This document shows positions 17,910-26,007 of a stretch of DNA of 51,403 bases, in pieces (position 1 is the stretch's first letter; the number at the start of each line of letters is the position of its first letter). This stretch comes from an uncultured Burkholderiales bacterium (GTDB taxonomy: Bacteria > Pseudomonadota > Gammaproteobacteria > Burkholderiales > Burkholderiaceae_C), in assembly GCA_903896615.1 (NCBI GenBank), contig CAITYM010000052.1, forward strand, positions 1 to 51,403, given 5' to 3'. Made by a program: the position numbers and the translations under genes. Under the pieces are notes generated by a model. It saw nothing but the letters and a program-made list of their open reading frames with translations, did no database searches and had not been told where the DNA came from.

Positions 17910-19226
17910 ATGAATGAATTAATTGGATTAATTCAAAATTTAAGCTCTGACTCCGTCCCAATGGAGGCCGCAGTATTTGGGCTTTGTATTTTGCTCGCGC
18001 TTGGCATCTCCAAACTCGTATTCAAAGGTGCACTTGCACTCTCAAGCACGAATATCAATGCGATTACTAATTACGACACCGAGAGTGATAAGTCTGTTTT
18101 AGAGTCCTCTGTTTGGTTTGGCCCACGGTTTTTTGATGGGCTTATGTTTCCTTTGCTAGCCTTAGTCCTTAGTTATGCGGCAAAAGAGATTTGGATACAA
18201 ACACTGCACGAGGCCGTGTTTAGGATAGCTATACCTATTCTTTTGTCCTTGGTCATCATCAGATTGATGGCAAGGGTTTTAAGTACTGTGTTTCCCAACT
18301 CCGCTGGGGTTCAGTTTTTGGAGCGCGGTGTTAGCTATTTTGTTTGGATATTCGCGCTGCTTTGGATCACGGGGTTCTTGCCCTGGGTTAGCCAAGAGCT
18401 TGAGTCGATACACATTAATTTTGGACGCACAAAGCTGGATTTAAAGAGCCTGATAGAGGGCGTGCTCTCTTCTTGTTTGGTATTGGTATTGACGCTATGG
18501 GTCTCTGCGACCTTGGAGCGTCAAGTTCTAGCAAGGGCAGTTATTGACTTATCAATTCGAAAAGTAGCAACGAATGTGCTGCGCGTATTGTTAACATTTA
18601 TTGGATTGCTTGTGGCGCTCTCCGCAGTCGGCGTTGACTTAACTGCGTTATCCGTTTTGGGCGGTGGCTTAGGTGTGGGTTTGGGTTTGGGTTTGCAAAA
18701 AGTTGCGGCAAACTATGTAAGCGGTTTTGTGCTTTTGCTTGAGAGATCTGTACGGATTGGGGATCAGGTTCGTGTCTCTGGTTTAGAGGGACGAATCACG
18801 GACATAAAGACGCGCTATACCTTGATCCGTGACGCAGCAGGGCGCGAGTGCGTATTGCCCAATGAGATGATGGTCTCCGAGAAGGTGGAGAATTTATCTA
18901 GAGCGCATGGACGCGTACTTTTGCATACAAACGTAACTATTGATTATGCAAGTGATGTACCCGAATCACAAAAGTTTTTGGCCCAGGCCTGCTCCCAATC
19001 TCCGCGCGTCCTAAAATCTCCAGCTCCTCAGGCACATTTGGTAAATTTTGGACCAGATGGGCTAGAGATGACACTTGCGTTTTGGGTTGACACACAAGAG
19101 AGTGCTTGGGTGAGTGTCAAATCAGAGGTAAATATTCTAGTGCTACAGGCTTTGAGAGCCCAGGGAATTGTTATTCCAAGTCCTCAGCACGTGGTGCGTT
19201 TGGTAAGAGAGGACCTCCGGTCTTAA
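17910..19226 (+). CDS. MscS-family mechanosensitive ion channel
   Basis: 438-residue inner-membrane channel that releases solutes on hypo-osmotic shock. Four to five hydrophobic segments precede the pore helix, whose Gly/Ala-rich signature (LGGGLGVGLGLGLQKVAANYVSGFVLLLERSVRIGD) is typical of TM3 and the start of the beta domain. The beta-domain motif GRITDIKTRYTLIRDAAGRECVLPNEMM follows, then the C-terminal cytoplasmic alpha/beta domain. Longer than E. coli MscS (286 aa) because of an N-terminal membrane extension. It starts 16 bases after the deacetylase-like gene, suggesting co-transcription. Confidence 0.95.
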   Translation: MNELIGLIQNLSSDSVPMEAAVFGLCILLALGISKLVFKGALALSSTNINAITNYDTESDKSVLESSVWFGPRFFDGLMFPLLALVLSYAAKEIWIQTLHEAVFRIAIPILLSLVIIRLMARVLSTVFPNSAGVQFLERGVSYFVWIFALLWITGFLPWVSQELESIHINFGRTKLDLKSLIEGVLSSCLVLVLTLWVSATLERQVLARAVIDLSIRKVATNVLRVLLTFIGLLVALSAVGVDLTALSVLGGGLGVGLGLGLQKVAANYVSGFVLLLERSVRIGDQVRVSGLEGRITDIKTRYTLIRDAAGRECVLPNEMMVSEKVENLSRAHGRVLLHTNVTIDYASDVPESQKFLAQACSQSPRVLKSPAPQAHLVNFGPDGLEMTLAFWVDTQESAWVSVKSEVNILVLQALRAQGIVIPSPQHVVRLVREDLRS

Positions 19227-19274
19227 AGTCCCTTGCACATCCTTTAGAATGATTAAATAGGTGGAGTTAAAAAA

Positions 19275-20027
19275 ATGAAGATATTGGTTGCCGTGAAACG
19301 AGTTGTGGATTACAACGTAAAAGTTCGAGTCAAGTCTGATCAGACTGGAGTAGAAACTGCGAATCTTAAGATGAGCATGAATCCTTTTGATGAAATTGCA
19401 TTAGAGGAAGCTGTGCGCTTAAAAGAGAAAGGACTTGCAACAGAGGTTATTGCAGTTTCATGCGGCGTGGCCCAGTGTCAAGAAACGCTCAGAACTGCAA
19501 TGGCCATCGGTGCTGATAGGGCCATTCTTGTAGAAACAAGCACAGAACTCGAGCCCCTAGGTGTTGCCAAGATACTTAAAGCTTTGGTGGACAAGGAGCA
19601 ACCCAGTTTGATTATTTTGGGTAAACAGGCAATTGATGACGATTGCAACCAAACGGGACAAATGCTTGCAGCACTCATCGGTTGTGCCCAGGCAACATTT
19701 GCCTCCAAGGTTGAGCTCATGCCCGCACAAGTTAAAGTGACCCGCGAAGTTGACGGTGGGCTAGAAACTCTCAGCCTTACCCTTCCAGCGGTTATTACGA
19801 CTGATTTAAGACTCAATGAACCGCGCTTTGTGACGTTACCAAATATCATGAAGGCCAAGAAAAAGCAGCTTGACACTCTAACGCCTGAGTCCTTAGGTGT
19901 TGACGTAACGCCTCGTATTAAGATGCTCAAAGTATGTGATCCACCAACCCGAAGTGCAGGTGTGAAAGTGGCTGATGTAGCAGCACTCATGGATAAGCTC
20001 AAAAACGAAGCCAAGGTAATACAGTAA
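19275..20027 (+). CDS. etfB: Electron transfer flavoprotein beta subunit
   Basis: Small subunit of the FAD/AMP heterodimer that carries electrons from acyl-CoA dehydrogenases to ETF-ubiquinone oxidoreductase. The 250 residues match the family exactly. Visible landmarks: [20 protein letters not shown] at the N-terminus, [19 protein letters not shown], the AMP-binding [18 protein letters not shown] loop, and the recognition-loop-like [36 protein letters not shown] precedes the ATG. etfA follows after 107 bases and nitronate monooxygenase after that. No acyl-CoA dehydrogenase lies in the window. Confidence 0.97.
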   Translation: MKILVAVKRVVDYNVKVRVKSDQTGVETANLKMSMNPFDEIALEEAVRLKEKGLATEVIAVSCGVAQCQETLRTAMAIGADRAILVETSTELEPLGVAKILKALVDKEQPSLIILGKQAIDDDCNQTGQMLAALIGCAQATFASKVELMPAQVKVTREVDGGLETLSLTLPAVITTDLRLNEPRFVTLPNIMKAKKKQLDTLTPESLGVDVTPRIKMLKVCDPPTRSAGVKVADVAALMDKLKNEAKVIQ

Positions 20028-20134
20028 TTTCTTCATTTTTCCAATCCAAGCCTAGGTCTATTCACAGGTCTTACTTGGAACGAACTTAACAGATTTTTCG
20101 AATCTAAACAATTCATCTAAAAGAGATTTTCACC

Positions 20135-21076
20135 ATGACTGCACTGGTAATTGCTGAACACGATAATCATCATCTAAAAAACGCAACACTGAACGCTCTT
20201 ACTGCAGCGCAGGAATGCGCAACCCAAGTTCACATTTTGGTGATGGGTAGCGGCAGCGGGAGCGTTGCAGCGCAGGCTGCTGCACTTGCAGGTGTAGCTA
20301 AGGTCGTCCATGTCGATTCGCCCCAATTGGCTCACCCTCTAGCTGAGACAGTCTCTGCGCAGGTGTTGGCTTATTTGCAGGCCAGCCCGGGTTATACGCA
20401 TGTGCTTTTTGCGTCCACCGCTAGCGGAAAAAACATTGCCCCTCGAGTAGCAGCTTTGTTAGATGTTGCGCAAATTTCAGATATCACCAAAGTCATATCT
20501 GCGGACACCTTTGAGAGGCCCATTTACGCGGGCAATGCAATTGCAACGGTGCAGTCCTTGGACCCCGTTAAAGTGATCACAGTTAGGACAACAGGCTTTG
20601 ACGCGGCTAAGCAAGGTTCCTCCATTGCACCCGTCGAGTCTTTGCAAGCAGTGGCGGGCACTGCATTAAGCGAGTTTTTGGGTCAGGAGGTTGCACTCAG
20701 TGATCGCCCTGAGCTGACCGGCGCTAAGGTAATTGTCTCGGGTGGACGCGCACTGGGTAGTAATGAAAAATTCGCTGAGGTCTTGACCCCTTTAGCTGAT
20801 AAGCTTGGCGCCGCTTTGGGCGCCTCCCGCGCTGCCGTGGACGCTGGTTACGCCCCTAATGATTGGCAAGTAGGGCAGACGGGCAAGATTGTTGCCCCCG
20901 AGTTGTATGTCGCGTGCGGTATCAGCGGCGCTATTCAACATCTGGCCGGTATGAAAGACAGCAAGGTGATTGTTGCTATCAACAAGGATCCTGAAGCGCC
21001 CATTTTTAGTGTCGCTGATTACGGCTTAGAGGCAGACCTCTTTGAGGCCGTTCCTGAGTGGGTAAAACTGCTTTGA
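20135..21076 (+). CDS. etfA: Electron transfer flavoprotein alpha subunit
   Basis: FAD-binding large subunit of ETF. 313 residues, normal for the family. N-terminal domain (1–~190) begins TALVIAEHDNHHLKNATLNAL. The C-terminal FAD domain contains the conserved SGGRALGSNEKF motif, GASRAAVDAGYAPNDWQVGQTGKIVAPELYVACGISGAIQHLAGMKDS and the terminal INKDPEAPIFSVADYGLEADLFEAVPE, with all FAD-contact segments intact. It follows etfB, and the next gene starts 12 bases after its stop. Confidence 0.97.
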   Translation: MTALVIAEHDNHHLKNATLNALTAAQECATQVHILVMGSGSGSVAAQAAALAGVAKVVHVDSPQLAHPLAETVSAQVLAYLQASPGYTHVLFASTASGKNIAPRVAALLDVAQISDITKVISADTFERPIYAGNAIATVQSLDPVKVITVRTTGFDAAKQGSSIAPVESLQAVAGTALSEFLGQEVALSDRPELTGAKVIVSGGRALGSNEKFAEVLTPLADKLGAALGASRAAVDAGYAPNDWQVGQTGKIVAPELYVACGISGAIQHLAGMKDSKVIVAINKDPEAPIFSVADYGLEADLFEAVPEWVKLL

Positions 21077-21088
21077 TCCTTGCTTCAC

Positions 21089-22054
21089 ATGGCTGAAAAA
21101 GGGGTATTGCCTGGGGCATTGGCACAAGTGCCGTTTCCCGTCATTGCGGCCCCTCTTTTTTTAATCAGTAACCCAGAGTTACTTATAGCTCAGTGTATTT
21201 CTGGAGTTGTGGGCGCTATGCCTGCGCTTAATGCAAGACCCAGTTCCCAACTGCGGGATTGGTTAGCTCAGATTACAGAGACGTTAGCTGCCCATAACCA
21301 AGCCCACCCTGATAGGCCTGCAGCTCCATTTGCCATCAACCAAATCGTTCATAAAAGCAATGATCGATTAGAGAGTGATATGCAAGAGTGTGTGCGGTTT
21401 AAAGTCCCGATCATCATTACCTCACTGGGTGCAAGGCCAGAGATTAACGCTGCCGCTCACAGTTACGGTGGTGTGGTGATGCACGATGTGATCAATGATT
21501 CATTTGCACGCAAGGCGATCGAAAAGGGTGCCGATGGTTTAATTGCAGTCGCCGCTGGAGCCGGCGGTCACGCAGGATTGAAGAGTCCCTTTGCGTTTAT
21601 TCAGGAACTTAGGCAGTGGTTTAACGGCCCAGTTGCACTCAGCGGCTCCATAGCAACTGGCGGTGCTGTGTTGGCGGCAAGGGCTATGGGCGCAGATTTT
21701 GCCTACATCGGATCTGCCTTCATCGCCACCCATGAAGCTAGAGCCAGCAAGGACTATAAAGACTGCGTAGTGAACTCTTCCTCAGATGATATTGTCTACA
21801 CCAATGCGTTCACTGGAGTTCATGGTAATTATTTGGCGCCCTCAATACGAAATGCAGGACTCGACCCTTCTAACTTGCCATTTAAAGATAAAAACGAAAT
21901 GGACTTTAGTTCAAGTAATGTCAAGGCTTGGCGGGATATTTGGGGTGCGGGGCAGGGCATAGGCGCCGTTAAGGAAGTCGTACATACTCACGCGCTCATT
22001 GCCCGTTTAAAAAGAGAATACGAACAAGCTAAGCTCAGACTTCTTGAGTATTAA
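21089..22054 (+). CDS. Nitronate monooxygenase (2-nitropropane dioxygenase-like)
   Basis: FMN-dependent TIM-barrel enzyme that oxidises alkyl nitronates such as propionate-3-nitronate. About 321 residues. The N-terminal FPVIAAPLFLISNPELL segment, the ITSLGARPEIN strand, the phosphate-binding GADGLIAVAAGAGGHAG motif with the catalytic His, and ALSGSIATGGAVLAARAMGADFAYIGSAF are class I NMO features. ATG at 21089 is preferred over an in-frame TTG at 21080. It lies 12 bases from etfA, so it is probably in the etf operon, where an acyl-CoA dehydrogenase would be more usual. Detoxification or flavin-oxidoreductase roles are possible. Confidence 0.92.
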   Translation: MAEKGVLPGALAQVPFPVIAAPLFLISNPELLIAQCISGVVGAMPALNARPSSQLRDWLAQITETLAAHNQAHPDRPAAPFAINQIVHKSNDRLESDMQECVRFKVPIIITSLGARPEINAAAHSYGGVVMHDVINDSFARKAIEKGADGLIAVAAGAGGHAGLKSPFAFIQELRQWFNGPVALSGSIATGGAVLAARAMGADFAYIGSAFIATHEARASKDYKDCVVNSSSDDIVYTNAFTGVHGNYLAPSIRNAGLDPSNLPFKDKNEMDFSSSNVKAWRDIWGAGQGIGAVKEVVHTHALIARLKREYEQAKLRLLEY

Positions 22055-22100
22055 TGCGCTGCAGAGCTAGATCCCTTCGGGGCAATAAACATTTCGATAA

Positions 22101-22127
22101 CCCAAATTCACCCAAATTCACCCAAAT
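22101..22127 (+). repeat. 10-bp tandem repeat CCCAAATTCA, 2.7 copies
   Basis: Two perfect copies plus CCCAAAT lie between the convergent nitronate monooxygenase and ppnP genes. Further scattered CCCAA words follow to about 22170. No CRISPR-like spacing and no hairpin are present, so it reads as slippage-type repetition. Confidence 0.8.
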
Positions 22128-22202
22128 GGCTTAATTGCCCAAGGCTAGCAATAGTCCAAAAATGGCCCAAACATGGTCCAACTCTCGGGGCTAAAAAAGG
22201 AC

Positions 22203-22520
22203 TTAGCCAAAATGGCAGATATAGTGATATTCCTGCTCGACTTTTATTTCGAAAGAAGAATTACCTGGGATATGAAAGCTCTCACCTGGAACGGATTTTT
22301 GCCACTCTTGGGAGTCAGCTAATTTGTAAGCACACTCACCCGCAACGCACTCCATGATCTCGGGGGCTTCTGTATTAAAGGTGAGCGTTGCAGCTAAGAT
22401 AACGCCTACGCTTTTCTTTGTTCCATCGGCAAGCGTTACTGCGTGACTAATACACTTACCCCCAAAAAAAACATTGGCTTTGGTTTTGATAGATACGTCT
22501 TTGACTAATTCTTGGACCAT
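22203..22520 (-). CDS. ppnP: Pyrimidine/purine nucleoside phosphorylase (PpnP/YaiE family, cupin)
   Basis: 105-residue single cupin that phosphorolyses several nucleosides to base and ribose-1-phosphate. Length and order of motifs fit the family: FGGKCISHAVTLADGTKKSVGVILAATLTF, then APEIMECVAGECAYKL, then VPGESFHIPGNSSFEIKV and a terminal YHYICHFG. It is 24 bases downstream of argG on the same strand and may be transcribed with it. The start at 22520 is the family's usual position. Confidence 0.92.
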   Translation of the reverse strand: MVQELVKDVSIKTKANVFFGGKCISHAVTLADGTKKSVGVILAATLTFNTEAPEIMECVAGECAYKLADSQEWQKSVPGESFHIPGNSSFEIKVEQEYHYICHFG

Positions 22521-22544
22521 GATCCTGCCTCGAATGATATTGAA

Positions 22545-23897
22545 TTACTTTGTTTTTTTAGATGAAGCGGCTTTTTTGGGCTTGGCTTTTGTGGCCCCTG
22601 CTGAAGGCTTCTTTTTGTTAGCAATCTTTAAATTAGCTGCAATCCGTAATCGGAGTGCGTTTAGTTTAATAAATCCGCCAGCATCAGCTTGGTTGTAGGC
22701 GCCCCCATCATCATCAAAGGTGGAGATTTTGGTGTCAAACAAACTGTTGTGCTTGCTCTCGCGACCAACGCACATAATGGTGCCTTTGTAGAGTTTCAAG
22801 CGAACAATGCCGTTGACGGTTTCTTGAGACGCATCGATCAAGCCTTGAAGAAGCTCACGTTCTGGGCTAAACCAGTAGCCGTTATAGATCATTCTTGCGT
22901 AGCGTGGCATCAAATCATCTTTTAAGGCAAGTACTTCTCTATCCAGAGTAATGGATTCAATGGCGCGGTGACCCGCTAGCAAAATCGTTCCACCGGGGGT
23001 CTCATAACAACCTCTGCTTTTCATGCCTACATAACGATTTTCAACTTTATCCAAGCGTCCAATACCGTGTAAACCGCCGAGCTGATTTAATTTTGTTAAA
23101 ACTGTTGCTGGGCTCATTTGCACACCGTCAATCGCAACAACATCTCCCTTGCGGTACGTAAGCTCAATGACTTGAGCCTTGGAGGGCGCTTTCTCAGGAC
23201 TGCGCGTTAAGCGCCACATTGATTCCTCGGGAGCGAAGTTGGGGTCCTCTAAGATGCCGCCTTCATAGCTGATGTGGAGCAAGTTTGCATCCATTGAGTA
23301 AGGTGCGCCGCCTTTTCGTTTTTTGAAATCGACGGGAATTCCATGTTTGTCTGCGTAGGCAAGGAGTTTCTCCCTTGAGAGGAGATCCCACTCACGCCAA
23401 GGAGCAATAACATGCACGTTAGGCATTAGTGCATAGGCACCAAGTTCAAAGCGAACCTGGTCATTTCCTTTACCTGTGGCGCCGTGACTAATGGCGTCAG
23501 CGTTGGTTTTCTTAGCAATATCTATCAGACGTTTAGCAATGAGGGGTCTCGCAATGGATGTGCCTAGCAAATACTCGCCCTCATACAAGGCATTGGCCCT
23601 AAACATGGGGAAAACAAAATCTTTAACAAACTCTTCGCGCAAGTCCTCAATAAAAATATTTTGCGGCTTGATACCCATCTTAATGGCCTTGGCGCGTGCT
23701 GGCTCAATCTCTTCGCCTTGACCAATGTCAGCCGTAAAGGTGACCACTTCACAGTGATATTCGTCTTGTAGCCATTTTAAAATAATTGAGGTATCTAATC
23801 CTCCAGAGTAGGCCAGTACAACACGTTTGGGTCCATCTGACTTAGTTGGGGTAACCTTTTTGGGTATGGATTTACTTCTGGATTGAGTCTTAGACAT
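22545..23897 (-). CDS. argG: Argininosuccinate synthase
   Basis: Joins citrulline and aspartate with ATP in arginine synthesis. The N-type ATP pyrophosphatase motif [15 protein letters not shown] lies at ~29–43. Citrulline/aspartate-site segments [32 protein letters not shown] and [25 protein letters not shown] are intact. At 450 residues it is longer than the usual ~400–410: a ~23-residue Lys/Ser/Pro-rich N-terminal extension and a ~25-residue C-terminal tail rich in Lys/Ala/Ser ([12 protein letters not shown]) flank a normal core. No alternative start codon in good context shortens it. The upstream gap carries a long inverted repeat. Confidence 0.96.
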   Translation of the reverse strand: MSKTQSRSKSIPKKVTPTKSDGPKRVVLAYSGGLDTSIILKWLQDEYHCEVVTFTADIGQGEEIEPARAKAIKMGIKPQNIFIEDLREEFVKDFVFPMFRANALYEGEYLLGTSIARPLIAKRLIDIAKKTNADAISHGATGKGNDQVRFELGAYALMPNVHVIAPWREWDLLSREKLLAYADKHGIPVDFKKRKGGAPYSMDANLLHISYEGGILEDPNFAPEESMWRLTRSPEKAPSKAQVIELTYRKGDVVAIDGVQMSPATVLTKLNQLGGLHGIGRLDKVENRYVGMKSRGCYETPGGTILLAGHRAIESITLDREVLALKDDLMPRYARMIYNGYWFSPERELLQGLIDASQETVNGIVRLKLYKGTIMCVGRESKHNSLFDTKISTFDDDGGAYNQADAGGFIKLNALRLRIAANLKIANKKKPSAGATKAKPKKAASSKKTK

Positions 23898-23990
23898 GGG
23901 TAAATGTAGGGGTAAATTATTTAAAAGTATCTTAAAAAAATCTTAAAAAAGTATTTAAGTGATATTTTTTAGTCTGATCGGTATTTTAGT

Positions 23991-24040
23991 CTAACTGAGC
24001 GCTCTTCTACTTTATTTTGAGCTCACTACTGCTCAGTTAG
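23991..24040. promoter_or_regulatory. Long inverted repeat in the argG upstream region
   Basis: CTAACTGAGC (23991–24000) and GCTCAGTTAG (24031–24040) form a perfect 10-bp stem with a 30-base loop, which itself contains GCTC/GAGC words able to pair alternatively. It lies between yffB (upstream) and argG (downstream) on the minus strand, about 95 bases before the argG start. No T-run follows on either strand, so it is not a standard terminator. A leader structure or operator is possible. Confidence 0.5.
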
Positions 24041-24123
24041 GGGTGCGTGCTGGACAGCGTAGCGACAGATTGAATAGGACGCAGAATCTAGGAGTTTTCC
24101 AAGCCCTACTATTTTGAAGCCCC

Positions 24124-24498
24124 TTAAATTAAATCCTCCCATAGGTTGGGCTGAACGCCTACGATCACACGCGAAGACTGAGTCGACCACATGACTGGGC
24201 GCTTAACAAGGCTGGGATACTCCAACAAGACTTTACAAGCGCTAGTCTCATCTTTAACCTGGGCTTGTGTGAGAGAGGAAAGTGCTCGCCAGGTCGTGCT
24301 TTTTTTATTCACCAAAGCTTCCCAATTCAGTTGTTTGCACCAAGTTTTGAGCAAAGTCGCCGTCAGTGGTTTCTTTTTGAAATCCTGGAACTCATAATTC
24401 ACGCCTTTGGCATCAAGCCAAACTCGGGCCTTTTTTACGCTGTCACAATTAGGAATGCCAAATAGTTGTATCGTGGGGTGTATATTTGGAGTATTCAT
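24124..24498 (-). CDS. ArsC/Spx-family thioredoxin-fold protein (YffB-like)
   Basis: 124-residue thioredoxin-like protein of the arsenate reductase/Spx superfamily. The N-terminus (IQLFGIPNCDSVKKARVWLDAKGVNYEFQDFKKKPLT) is typical of YffB: a single Cys (PNCDS) where Spx has CxxC. The conserved VKRPV segment near the C-terminus, including the basic residue and cis-Pro region, is also present. YffB proteins are thought to be glutathione-linked reductases, but their substrate is unsettled. It is divergent from folC and upstream of argG by 226 bases. Confidence 0.9.
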   Translation of the reverse strand: MNTPNIHPTIQLFGIPNCDSVKKARVWLDAKGVNYEFQDFKKKPLTATLLKTWCKQLNWEALVNKKSTTWRALSSLTQAQVKDETSACKVLLEYPSLVKRPVMWSTQSSRVIVGVQPNLWEDLI

Positions 24499-24602
24499 AA
24501 ATTGTGGAAATAGATTAATTTTTGTAAATATATTGCTGAAGAAATTATTTTAGTCAATGAAATCAATTTACTTAGACCGGTAAACAAGGTAACAAATAAG
24601 AA

Positions 24603-25919
24603 ATGAACCTAGAAGAATGGTTGAAACACTGCGAAACTCTGCACTCCCAAAATATAGACATGGGTTTGGAGCGGGTTCGAGCGGTAGCCGAACGTTTGAA
24701 TTTGCGCTTTAGTTGCCCCGTGTTCACTGTTGCAGGCACAAACGGAAAGGGCTCTACCTGCGCAATGCTTGAGGCTATTTTAGAGGAATCGGGTTTTAGA
24801 ACGGGTGTTTATACCTCGCCTCATCTGTATGATTTTAAGGAGCGCTGTCGATTGGCGCGTGTCATTGTGACAGAGCAGGAGTATGTCCATCATTTCGAGC
24901 GTGTAGAGCAGGCCCGCAGTGGCATCACCCTGACTTATTTTGAATTTACCACCTTAGCCATTTTGGATCTCATGGCCGCTTCAAACTTAGATGTAGCGAT
25001 TTTGGAGGTCGGTTTAGGCGGGCGTCTTGACGCTGTAAACGTTATTGACACTGATTGTGCGATTATTACGAGTATTGACATCGACCACACTGAGTTTTTG
25101 GGTAATGATCGTGAGAGCATTGCCAGAGAAAAAGCAGGAATTATGCGCTCTGCAAAGCCGGTGATCATTAGCGATCCTGTGCCTCCTGAATCATTACTCC
25201 AGTATGCGGGGGAAGTCGGCGCGGAAGTTTGGCTAATAGGGCGCGACTTTAATTTCTCAGGTGACAAACAGCAATGGAGCTTTGCTGTGAGGGGCAAGCG
25301 CAGTGCGGGACTTGCTTACCCTGCGTTGCGAGGGGCCAATCAAATCTTCAACGCGTGCGCAGTATTGGCCGCATTAGAGGCGATGAGGTCTCAATTGCCC
25401 GTTACTGCCCAAGGAATTAGAAACGGGCTATCGGTTGTGAGCTTGCCCGGTCGTTTTCAAATTATTGCTGGCCAGCCTACTCTTGTTTTAGATGTCGCTC
25501 ACAACCCCCACGCGGTTGCCGCACTTTTTGAGAACTTAGATGCGATGGGTTTTTACCCCTGTACGCATGCTGTTTTTGGTGCGATGGTGGATAAAGATTT
25601 GGGCGCCATGCTGAAAAAAATGGCGCCCTTAGTGACCCATTGGTATTTTTGCGATTTGCCTACCCCAAGGGCTGCTAAGGCGCATAGGTTGAGGCAAATT
25701 TGGGAGGACACCGCTCAGGAGAAGGCTTACCCTGGGCAAGCACAAGTTCAGGCGCGTAACTTCCCCGACCCTGTCAGTGCTTTGCAGGCTGCAGTGGAGT
25801 GCGCCAACCCCGCTGATAGAATCGTGGTGTTTGGTTCGTTTTATACGGTTGGAGGTGTCTTAGAGCATGGCCTTCCCCGTCTTGATGCGCCTCATTTGCA
25901 AACTACAAATGCCACTTAG
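24603..25919 (+). CDS. folC: Dihydrofolate synthase/folylpolyglutamate synthase
   Basis: Adds glutamate to dihydropteroate and to folates. 438 residues, Mur-ligase fold. The P-loop FTVAGTNGKGSTCAMLEAIL lies at ~40–60. Next are YTSPHLYDFKERCRL, the EVGLGGRLDAVNVID motif, the SIDIDHTEFLGNDRESIAREKAGIMR motif with the carbamylated-Lys region, and the C-terminal-domain start LDVAHNPHAVAALFENL. It opens the conserved Burkholderiales string folC–SPOR–cvpA–purF–metZ on the plus strand, 88 bases ahead of the SPOR gene. Confidence 0.96.
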   Translation: MNLEEWLKHCETLHSQNIDMGLERVRAVAERLNLRFSCPVFTVAGTNGKGSTCAMLEAILEESGFRTGVYTSPHLYDFKERCRLARVIVTEQEYVHHFERVEQARSGITLTYFEFTTLAILDLMAASNLDVAILEVGLGGRLDAVNVIDTDCAIITSIDIDHTEFLGNDRESIAREKAGIMRSAKPVIISDPVPPESLLQYAGEVGAEVWLIGRDFNFSGDKQQWSFAVRGKRSAGLAYPALRGANQIFNACAVLAALEAMRSQLPVTAQGIRNGLSVVSLPGRFQIIAGQPTLVLDVAHNPHAVAALFENLDAMGFYPCTHAVFGAMVDKDLGAMLKKMAPLVTHWYFCDLPTPRAAKAHRLRQIWEDTAQEKAYPGQAQVQARNFPDPVSALQAAVECANPADRIVVFGSFYTVGGVLEHGLPRLDAPHLQTTNAT

Positions 25920-26007
25920 AGCCTGGATTCTTGAGTTCCAAAATTTGGGATTGGGGACTTTTAGTTTAAGTGGTCGACGAATCTTTTTTCCAGAATAAAT
26001 CTTATTT

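Noticed and set aside
19478-20014. Minus-strand 178-codon frame opposite etfB
   Set aside because: A complementary-frame artefact of a well-conserved gene; Ser-rich, featureless translation.
22069-22083. CCC-TTCG-GGG hairpin after nitronate monooxygenase as a terminator
   Set aside because: The stem is three to four base pairs and no T-run follows.
22101-22170. CCCAAATTCA repeats as a CRISPR fragment
   Set aside because: Units are adjacent without spacers and too short.
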